A stretch of 64,000 bases of DNA. It comes from Antedon mediterranea (taxonomy: Eukaryota > Echinodermata > Crinoidea > Comatulida > Antedonidae). Position numbers and translations under genes: made by a program. Below the pieces are notes generated by a model, which searched no databases, had not been told where the DNA came from, and saw only the letters and a program-made list of their open reading frames with translations. The DNA is taken from assembly GCF_964355755.1 (NCBI RefSeq), contig NC_092680.1, positions 13,183,001 through 13,247,000 on the forward strand, given 5' to 3'. Below, piece after piece: positions 24,801-36,800 of this stretch; within the stretch, counting starts at the first letter, position 1; every line of letters starts with the position of its first letter.

Positions 24801-27800
24801 CATATTACATTAGATTGAATCTATTTTTCTGCAACCACAATTTATGATTTTCTTTCTTTTAAACATTTATTCGTGTCAGTGTTACTGTTAAGATTTTTTT
24901 TAATCCACAATAATTTGGAAATTAAGATTTTAAAATTTTACACAAATTAGCTTCACTTCACTTTTTACAAGGCCATATAGATGGCTGCAGTCGCGTGCTC
25001 ATTAGTGTTTACCGACCGACCGACCAACCTACCAACTGACCGAAATTACTGAACATGTTTAAAAATGTTGAAATGTTTAAAAACATTTATATTTTTTTAA
25101 TTTACACGTGCGTAGCCTGTCACTTTTGACGTGCTCGTATAACGTACCGCAACAATTTGCGCACTCATGGCAATTTTGTAAACGCTTAAAATTGCCTGAA
25201 ACATACTCTTATTTCATCGAAAATAAATTTTGAAAATTTTAAGCGCGCGTACGCATGCGTTACATGCGCTACGCACGTAATTGTATTGCCATATTATGAT
25301 TTATGCCCTGAAATTTATGAGTACCAAATTTTATTTAATTGTGATTCATGGCTGTGATGATATGATTACAAACGTGATTTTGTTAAATCGTGCGTAGACC
25401 GCGTAAGTTTTTATTGCGTACCGTGAAAACATAACCACATCGATTCCTGGCCATAAGGAATATACTGTGAAAAATTGACTTAGCTAGATTAAACTGATAT
25501 CAAGATAAGGTCAGAAAGCGATAAAACGCATAGTGATACCGGACCGACAGACAGACCGACAGACCGACAGACCGACCGACCGACCGACCGACATAGTGAA
25601 CTATAGAGTCGCGTCCACGCGACTAAAAAATGAAGTGAAGCTAATATGTGTAAAATATTGTTCGATTTATTTATCAATTGAACTTATCTAATACAAAAAA
25701 ACATCGGCTTATGCACTATCAAAATATTTTTTTTTATAAAACAAGTTATTTTTAATTATTATTATTGAATATTATATAAAATAACATAAATTCAACTGGT
25801 ACTTTATCTAATAAATTTAGTTTTGCTATATTTTATACACAATCAATGAGATAATATTAATAAACAATTATATAATACAAAACATAACAATAAAAACAAT
25901 CATTCTGCGCATGCTCATATGTTTCCAGCGTAAAAAAAGTTAAAAAGTTACTATTTTCATCATTCTCACGGTAACTTTGATTATCTTTAAACGCCAATTG
26001 ACACAGACGAGCGATAACGGTAATAAAATATAGTTTATTATGTTATTTCTTATGAAAATGTACACACAACGCGGATTGGACGGGCGGTTTCCGCTCAGGA
26101 TAGATACAGATTCTACAAAATGGAACAAGCTACGGTACGCGGTTATTCGCTTACCGTTACCGCTGGTCTGTGTCAATTGCCTTTAACGTGTTTTATAATT
26201 GTGACGCGAACCTTTTCAAAACGCGTGTGCTTTTGTTATGAAAACACATTCAACAGATTATTATAACAATACATTTTGTTCAATGCATTAATTTTTGGCC
26301 TATTTCAAATAAAAAGAGAAGAAAATACAACGGATAAACCTTAAACTGTCAACAATATTTGTTGTTGGTCAAAAATCAATACTAGTACTAAATGTTCATC
26401 TGTGAAATAAATCATTTGCTACACATTTGGCCTGGCGCATAATAATCATGATTGAATTAGTAATTAATTACATAAACAAGTGTAAGAACGTCCGATTTAA
26501 TCACAAAGTTGAGGCTGGAATTAATAAAATAAGAGATACTAATTTATTCCAATAACATTTAAAAAAAGAAGAAAAAAACAAGTCAAAAAAGAAAAACTTT
26601 ATCGCATAAAATATGTATAAAAGTCTCCACAACATATAAAATGTCAAACAAGTAGGAAAATCGTTATTAAGCAATGTATTTTCTTTACAAATCGTCGAAA
26701 GTGTTAATAACTGTAAATTATATTTATTTACAAATATATATGAATAAAATATAAATTATTAGAAATGATGATAAAATTAATTATAATATGTTCTGAAAAG
26801 AACTGTTGAGTTTATTTAAAGCTGAAATCGGCAAAAATAATGATCAAAACGACTTGTTTTTTGATACAGAAACAGTAGGGTATATAGAACTGGGGCATAC
26901 AAATAAGTTACTCCTCGGCCAGGTCGAGTGGGCTTAAGAAATTCACTTTTATAACTTTTATACAGGTTTAGTTAGCACATTCTTGCTACTATTTTGGAGG
27001 TAAAAATTCGAATTTAGGATTGATTGATTTATTGATTAGTGATGATATAGCAATCAATACCATAAACAAATTTACATATTACATGCAATTATTTGGTATT
27101 TTAACCTATCCTAACTAGATTCAAGATATTTTTTCAATAATTACAATTTAATAGAGCAAAGCAAAAGAACATTTTTATACGTATATGTAAAAAAAGAATT
27201 GGCTTTACAAAACAAACAACTAAAAATGTAATTTATTTTTTTATTGTACCAGCTTAATTTTTAGTAATTTGTAGTAGCCTATTATTATTATTATTTGAAT
27301 ATGTTTTAGTATAATATACCTTTTTTAAATTTGTTTTATATATATATATATATATATAAACACAACAGGCAAAGAACATTAATTCTAAACCGCCCGGTGA
27401 TATACTGAAATTTAATTAATTAATTTGAAACGATAAAGATGAGGAAATCTGTGAGAATGAGAAAAAGTCGCCCCAACCGAGACTCGAACTCGGACCGCCT
27501 GCTTGATATGCAGATGTCCTAACCATTAGACCACTGGGGCTTTCATGGTATTGTTCGAACTCGATTGGATAGCGACTCTTTAACATTCTCGGCGTGGTAC
27601 GGCGGAACAGCACTAGTCCTCAGTTGTACGCACGCGCAACAGAGATCAAATTGATACGCCCTCATCTTTCAGTATTTTTATTCACGAGGCGGGATCTCCG
27701 AAGAGATACTTTTATAGGCCTATATATAAACACAACAGGCAAAGAACATTAATTCTAAACCGCCCGGTGATATACTGAAATTTAATTAATTAATTTGAAA

Positions 27801-30800
27801 CGATAAAGATGAGGAAATCTGTGAGAATGTGGATCCGTGATCCATTTTATTTAAAATCATAACCGTGATACTCAAAGTGTTAAAACATTTAAATAAATAA
27901 ATCAAATACGTTTAGTTTAATGTTCATGTTTTTACTAATACTGTCAGATCCTTTTTAATTGTGTAATTTAAATTATATAAACATTTATTTTAATATATGT
28001 ATTATTTAATTGCATGACCTTAACTCCTAAGAAATGTCTAACATGTAATAACAACATCTTAATATCAAATCGAAACAGTCAGCTAGCATGATTCTCTATT
28101 TATTTTCTATTTTATTTTTGTGCCATCTGCCGACTTGGGTCATCAAGTTAAACTTCCGCCACCAAGTTCAGTTACTGATTTCCATTTTTTAATTCATTTC
28201 TCTATCGACGTATATGAATATGATGAAATGAAAATATTCAAATTAAAACATCAGTTATTTCTTCACTATTTTAATTTCTTATATCATTTCACCACGTACG
28301 CTTTTACATCCACAAGACCGACTAGAAATAATACGCTTGAATCTTGTAAGTAAATTCGACTGTAATGGGAGTCGGTACAAAGTGTCTAATCATACTAATA
28401 TGTCTCTTATGTTTGCCATCATCAGTCGCTAGAGCCTAAGGCAGACACGATATTCGAAATATATGAATGTGCCTCTCCTTTCAGCATGTCTTCTTTCCAA
28501 ATTACCAATTTCTAATCTTCTTAAAAACGGAGAAAGTTGATTGATGTGATTCTAAGATGACGTTGGTTAGTTTAAAGGAAATCATTTACGATGTTACATC
28601 TCAGCTACCTATAATAAATTATACAAAATAATAAAATCTAAGTACTGTTTAATAAGCTTAAAAGCAGTCAAATTGACATATCCACAAGGATCCATTGTTT
28701 GGTTAATGCGGGCTTATCGAAATAGTAGCTAAAGGCTTTTGTAAGGCTAATGACAATTACTAACAAGTTATCAATATATACGTGAAATCAATTGAAAATT
28801 AACAAATTCATTATAATACCGCAACTATAGAATTAAAAGTCATCCTTCATATAACAAGAAGAAATAGATAAGAACTCAATGTAATAGATTATGTTTACAT
28901 TATTAGCTTCATTAATGTCACTGGTTTTTTTTCTCACAGTGTTTAAGTAAAACGTCAAGGAGCCTCTTAACACGACGAGTAGTGTTTAAGTGTTTAAACT
29001 ATTACTGTTCTTAAACACTAAGTATTATAGTCAATACAAACCATAATGACTTAATTTCAAACATGTTTATGTAATAATACTTAACATTTTCTAAACTAAG
29101 TATTTCTTTTCTTTCTTGTCTATTAGCTAAATTAAATAATAGAACTACTGTAAATAAAAATAATGATAACAAAACAATACTAAAGAATTGAAAATGTATC
29201 TTAACTAATCGTTGTAAGGCACTTTCAAAACTAGCTTTTAGAAAACGATGCCCCTTCATTTTATTTTTATCTAAAGCCTTGTATACACTATCAAACTTTA
29301 TGTGAAAACAGATGTGATGTACCCATATATATTTGGGAATTTCACTGCCATCTTTGGGAACATCACACTTTTTATGTCAAACTAGTTTGATAGTTTAGTC
29401 TTTAGTCATTGGATGTACTGTTATTGTTTATGAATGATATTAATGTTATATTGAATAAATAATGAATCATTACCTACATGCTTGTATATAATGTGTCAAT
29501 TAAAAAATAACTATCGACCAAATATGGTTGAATTCTTTGATTGGAATAATTATTATAAAATTTTCAAAAACTTCGTTCACTTTGAATGTTATTTATGATT
29601 GGTTGAATGATCGGAAAGAATAAATACAACTCATTGAACATTCATCTTTAGATTATAGTTTATATTTAAAGCACATTTCAAAGTTTACTCACTTTTGATG
29701 CGTTCATAACATTCGGAAATCTCACTTAAGAGTGTTTAAATTACGTGTAAACTTCTTCGTAAAATGCATTAGGAGAGTATACTGAACTAGGTTGTATATT
29801 ATTCTTAAAATTGTATCTAGACAAATTTAACTACTAATTGCAAAAACAGAAACGTTTATATAATGATAATACATTACGAACAAATTTGTAAGCCTCGCAT
29901 AAGTCGCCACACTATTTGATAAATCCGAACGAATCCCCTCGCTTCATTTTTAATCAATTACTCTAAACTTGAGTTGATTAAAACAACGACATGAACAAAT
30001 ACGAAGCGATGATAAATATGATAGAGCAGTGTTTCCAGCCTTGAATATAGTTAGCGGACACTCCTGATTTACTAACTCAAACGAACAATCTACTTTGAAA
30101 AAATAGATTTGCTATATGCTTACACTTCTGCTAATCAATCGTTGCAAACATCAAGAACGACCCCATCCGGGGACGGTCTACAAGGCGACTTATTTCAACA
30201 ACAAACTACCTTCAATTTTTTTTCTTAGATTGCTTCTCGCAAGAACATCGTTGCAAATTGCATTCTTAATTATTGCACATTTGCTACGTGTTTCTTCATT
30301 CGATCAACTTGACATGTATTTTTGGAAAAGTTGATTATTTTATTCTTTCAAGTAATTAATTGGAAACTTAACGTTCAATTGAAAAGAACGAGTAATGAGA
30401 TCACTCTGTACTTGCAACTTATCAGCTACAAAATATATCACAAGATATTTTTTTTTTTAAATTATAAATTGGATTAAAAAGAGTGTTATTCATCGAACGA
30501 AAAGTATTTTTGTTTAGTGTTTTTTTTAATTAATTTTTTATTTACTTTTAACAAAATGTACATTTAAACATATCGAGGTATTTTCTCCACGCTGATGAAA
30601 TTGATTTATTGAATTTAATTTAGAAGAGTGTTATTTATCGAATGAAAAGTATTTTTTAGTGTTTTTTTTATATACTATTTATTTTTTATTTACTTTTAAC
30701 ACAATGTACATTTAAACATATCATATAGCTATTTTCTCCATCCTGATTGATTTATTGAATTGATAGATTGAATTAAGAAGTGTGTTATTTATCGAACAAA

Positions 30801-33800
30801 AATTTGTTTTGATTATTGTTTTTTTTTATATATTATTTATTTTGTATTTAAATTTAACACAATGTACAATGAAACATATCCAGGTATTTTTAAACATATT
30901 AAACATATTATTATACACAGGTATTTTTTCCATGCTGATGAAATTGATTTTCGATTTACTTTAATTACAGAAAATGTTATTAGATTTTAGTTTTGTACAA
31001 CATTTTTCACGTTAATAGATAAAAGGTGTTAATTATTCTACGAAATGATTTATAGTGTTTGTTGAGTGTTTTGTTTGTTTGTATTTATCCAATTTCAACA
31101 AAAAGTAAATAATTGTAGGCCTACACAGTTTTAAAATACTTTTAATTCAATTAAATATTATTAAATTGTAGAACAGAATGGTTGTCAATTGTATAGTTTG
31201 TTTCAGAAAGACAATAATATGAAAATGCAATATGGTCTTTAATTTTGAACATGTTTAAATTATATAAATATAAAGTAAAACAAACTTTAAGTTAAATTAA
31301 TGATATAGATATAAAAATCAACATACAATTAACTTTTAACAATTTTAGTAGATTATTTTATTGCTTTCTTTTGTAACTAAATACATATTTTAGTATGTTA
31401 ATCAATCCTAGAACAACACTGGTATAGAATATTTTTTTAACCAAATGTGAAGACGCATTAATGTTCACCATATCTTCTTTAAACGAATATCGTTATAAAA
31501 TATATTATAAATTTATCTATTTGTTGTTTATTTAACTTTGTCGACCATTTCCTATCATGTTTTCTACCTTTGTGTCTTAATTTGTGGATAATTAATTATG
31601 ACGGAACGCCATAAATGTTACGCGGTAGTCTTAATTGTCAGCAGAGGCGCACCATACGATACTGTAGGCCTATATATACTGTTAGGCTTTAACAGTTAAG
31701 TAATTTATAACATTCGGCTTTATTAGTTTGAATAACTATTTTAATATTAAAAGCAATGACAGAAAAGAGGACTAGTAGTGACATTTCTGACGTATTAATT
31801 TACTTGAAAGAAAAATGAGACGGCCCTTGCGCAGTAAGTACTTTTAAAATAACTTGTCATCGTAAGGGTACTTTAGTTGTCAACAAAAAACGTTAACAAA
31901 TTAGGCGTCAAATATAAAGTGTTCTTTTATTGATGACGGAACGACAATTTTAAGATTTAGGATAAAATTGGACTTTATAAGCATTTATAAAAAAAATCGT
32001 GAAGTTGTATATTGTGTCAAGCCGATAGATGATATCCGATAGATCGGTGTTCATTCAAGAAAAAGAAAATGTTTTCAACAAAGTCAAATAAATAAAATAA
32101 ATGTATTAATACAATTTGTTACTTCTAAAATTAAAGTAATGGTTTAATTTATATAAATGAATAATATTATAGATAAAACAGCAATAGATGACACTTTGTG
32201 GACGATTTCGGCGCTTTAATGCATGACTTATTCTTTTACCTTAATAATAAACTAACTATTTTAAATTTATGTTTGAAAAGTGATCGTTGGAAAGTCTTTC
32301 TTGCTGGAATTATTGAACATTCGGCTGACTGTCTCCAGATGGATTGATTTTTTCAGCTTCGAATGTTGAATCACAATTTCCAAAACTAAAAACAACTGTA
32401 TTGCAACCTTGTTAAAGATATATCATTTAAGCAATCTAGTTTAAGCACCCTGATTCTATTAAGCTTATAACAAATCTATATAATTACTTTTTTACTTTTT
32501 ACTTAACGGTAAATTTAGATATTTAAAAAAAAAAGAAATGAAATTTTATTTTTATTGGAAATACTTTCAATCCAATTCTAGATTATAAGTTGGACGGCTA
32601 GTAATGATTTACTTAATTAATAAATCAAATTATTATTTCTGTTGTTGTTTATTCGAATGCTCAGATTTATACCCGTATTTGTTTACTTCAAATTTTTTTA
32701 ATTACAGTATATTTTCTCTCTTTTGTAGAGATTTATTATATTAATAAACATTATGTTTTCATCTAAATTATTATCATTTATACATCATAATTAGTCTTTA
32801 TCTTATACTTATTTATATAATAATGCTTAAACATTTTTTCCTACACTAAATTATATAAAGGTAGTAATGTAATCATCGGAAAATGCAGCTATTAATTATT
32901 GTCTAGTATTTAACTATTATTAATCTATTATTACATAGTATAAAAGTATTTTCAATTTCTATTAATTGCCTGGATTTTAGTTTACTTTCTTATATTGTTA
33001 AACGGACATTTTATTTCAACATCGGATTAAATACATGTCATAGTCGTTAGCAAAATGGAAAGTAACATAAAATTCATATTATTTTTAGTTGGTTGTTTTT
33101 CGTTTTTTAATATCCTTTCTTATGATGTATTGCTGAACTTTAACAAAATAAACGAGAGAAATTTACAAAAGATGGTATTACAATATTTTAAAACATTCTT
33201 TTTGATAATTAGAACTGTTGTTTATATGTTGTTAAAACTAATGATACTCTCAGTTATTAGTATTTTGTTATAAATTGAGTCATAAAATAAAATATTTCCA
33301 AGTTTGAGCGCTAAAGCAAATCATTTAGTACTACAAGAGGTAATTTGCTATTAATCTTAATGCCTAAATGACATCTTTTATGCAATGTATTTTAAACAAA
33401 TTGACTCTTAATTTTGTCCGTAAGTTTTTCTTTAATTTTCAAACTATTCGTTTGATAGTAATGTTGATAAATTTCGCGGGTTTTTTTTAATGTATATATA
33501 TATTTTTAATATCGAATTTTTTTCCGAAATCTGAACAATTGGTTAAATATTGGACAGTGGCAATATTTCGATTACCGTAGTTCGAAAATGATTAATGACT
33601 ATGATAGCCGTTTCATAAGAAAAAAGCACAACACAGGATCACATGTGTTTCACATGTATCACCTAGTATCATAATTGACCATAACCTAATTTGTAATGTG
33701 ATACACATGAGAGGCTGTATTACGGAATATGTGGAGATACAGAGTGAAAATCGGTTTTTATGTTATACTATACTATCAATCACTATCGTTACTTGAAACC

Positions 33801-36800
33801 TGGCGATTGACTTAAGTTATTTAGATAGTGAATTATTCTTAGAATCAATATAAATTATAAATATTATTTATAATGTATGTTGATCATAAATGTGTTTGTC
33901 TAATTTCCGTTTGTGGAAAGTAAACAGCATTACGATATTTAGTTTTCTTAAAATTATACATTAATTTTATCTTCAACTAATTTGTAGGCCTAAGTGGATC
34001 TTGAGAACATTAACTCTTTGCTGATTTACAGTACACTATCATTTTGCCCGTACCATGTTTACTAAAGTTTGTTCGCAAGCGTTCTCCTCATGCGTACTAA
34101 CATTTGTCACGTCAGTTTGAGAAAAATTCACCAAAAACAATTTAATTCTCCTGGTTCTATTACTATGACATCATTCAAGTTATGACGTACAATAGCATTG
34201 TAACAAGTATTTATTCGGATGTTCTTTCTTTTCTAATTAAACGAAACTGCTTTTAAATTTAAAAACACATTTCACATATTTGCTGTCCCATTTTCAAATT
34301 ATCGTTTTTGGAAATAGTGACAGGTTTTCTCTTTTTTCCTTCGTATGTCATCGAACGCACATGATCTTTTTTCTAAAGGTTTTTTTAAAGAATGGACTTC
34401 TTTTATTTCAAGAGACATTGCAACAATTAGACAAATTCCACATTGGATAAGGATGACAAATGGAATATATGATTGATTGTGTTAGTAAGTATTATTGACG
34501 TATCATACTGTATTCCATTTTTTGTAGGCGTCACAAGCGGCAGCATGCTTCCAAACACGTCTGCTGTACTACAGACTTCAATCAGAGACGAACTACTCTT
34601 AGACCAACTTTCTTTTCATCGAAGACGACAGGTAAGCAGTGCTCTAAAGGTGAGGGCTTGACACTCAAAACAAGTAGTTTCTTCTTAAATATTTTCTACC
34701 ATTTAAGCTGCCAAAATACACTACCAGTAAAATTCTTCAGACAATAATTGTAGTACAATAATGTCTTTAGAATTTGCTAAAAATACGTTTCTTTTTAAAT
34801 CTTTTCTGCCATTTCAGCTATCAAAAAACAGTACCAGTAATATTCTTTAGACTTAAATTGTAGTACAATAATGGCTTTAAAACTCACTAATAAAAATCTT
34901 ACTAATAAAAAACGTTTAAACCTTAGCTTAGTTCCATAAAAAGTAACAAAAACGATATTATCCCAATTTTTTAAATTATATTTTACTTTCGATACGTACT
35001 GTTTTTTTTTATTATATTTTCCAATTTTAAAAATTATATTTTACTTTCGATACGTACTGTTTTTTTAAATTATATTTTCAAGAAATTCGATATTTATTGA
35101 ACAAAGTTCAAGACTATTGTGATAATTCCATAAAGTGGATACCTATTTTAATAAACATTTATGAAACAATATAAATTACAACAACAAATGACGGTTGTCT
35201 TAAATATACATTAAATAATTCATATAACTTAATACCACCAAATAAAAAGATTTATGTTAGAAATCTTACCAATAACAATTGGGCGATTTACCTTTTGATT
35301 TATGAATTTTAATTAAGAAAATAGATTGTTAGAACCTACTTAGAAACTGGAATGTAAATCTACTAAATTGGCAAGAGCTTTGAAATTGAAGACTGGTATT
35401 TAATGATTATGTATTCTTATCAACAAAGTAAAGTTTGCATAACTGTACCAGAGAAATAAATATAGTGTATTAACTCAAGATTTATGACTTAAGCGTAGGG
35501 TTTCTTTATTGTACTTAAGCAATAATGCAAATTGGTTCGCTTTATTCATTTCAATAACTGTAATCAATTTGTGATTGATGTTAATATCACCAAGCAATCG
35601 TAAGTTACTTGGAATAATAACAAGAGTAATATAAGTGATTCATTCTAACAACGCAAATAATGATATTGAACTTAGATTTATCTAAACTCGATTCATATGA
35701 CAATCTGTAAAACAAAACTAAAGTTCATTTGTACATTTTAAAGTACTTTTATTCTAAATAAATACAGAAAATGAAAAATAATAACGACAAAATACCTTAC
35801 CGTTATTTATGTGAAGTAGCTGTGAGATACACAAGGAACAACCTTTACATGAAATATGCAGCAGTACTCGAATATTACTCGAAATATACTGGAAATTGCG
35901 AGTATTTCGCATTTTATCGAAGCATACATGATTACCAATTTATCTGGTGACTACTTTGTTTTTAGTCGCGTGGACGCGACTCAATAGTTCACTATGTCGG
36001 TCGGTCGGTCTGTCGGTCTGTCGGTCTGTCTGTCGGTCCGGCATCACTATGCGTGTTATCGCTTTTCTGTACTTTTTGAACTGTTTTGATGTACATTACT
36101 TTTTGAAAGTTCATTTTTTTTTCTGAGAGCACGCGACTTATGGCTGTTGGCCTTGTTCTACATTAATTGGTTCTAGTTTTATTCTACTTTAATAAAAGAA
36201 ATGCATATTATTTATATCTTATAGCGGCGGAATCGTACGACGTTCACTCCACAACAATTACAAGAACTAGAAGCTCTATTTAATCGAACACATTATCCAG
36301 ATATATTCGTCAGAGAAGATCTTGCAATTCGAACACATTTAAGTGAAGCCAGGATCCAAGTGAGTTTATACTTTAATGATGTATAGGCGACACGCAGATT
36401 GCCTGAATAAACTGGATTTATTCTAGCTGAATTACAGACTTTATTGAAAATTAAAACCTGTTTTAATATACATCTAATAGTAAATAGTTGTTACGCATTT
36501 CAAAGAACATTTAAATATGATACAACGTGCCCTAAATAATATCAGTCTGTATTAGACAACCGATATTTGTATAAATACCAAAGTGCAACTAAGAAAAAAC
36601 TCACACACATATCAAACGATCAATGACTTGCTTAGGCACGATTTTTTTTATAGCACTAGATAAACTTCCCAATTAATACGATCCCCCTTCTTCTAATCAA
36701 AGATCCTTTGCCTTTGTCCACGTAAACACATCATAACAGATATATTATTATTATATTATTGTCAAATAATTAAAATGAAATTGTTTTAGGTGTGGTTTCA

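Larger units (their letters stand above)
21835..34527 (+). other. drgx intron 1
   Basis: This 12.7-kb intron holds no convincing coding exon. It contains a SINE with tRNA-like head, a MITE with internal GACC microsatellite, a 150-bp triple tandem repeat, one copy of the CTCTGTCTAC MITE and a dispersed repeat. Large first introns in developmental regulators commonly hold enhancers, but no element can be named from sequence alone. Confidence 0.75.

Noticed and set aside
27416-27613. Minus-strand frame with SSSLGWG-type peptide
   Set aside because: It is the conceptual translation of the tRNA-like SINE head and is not a protein gene.
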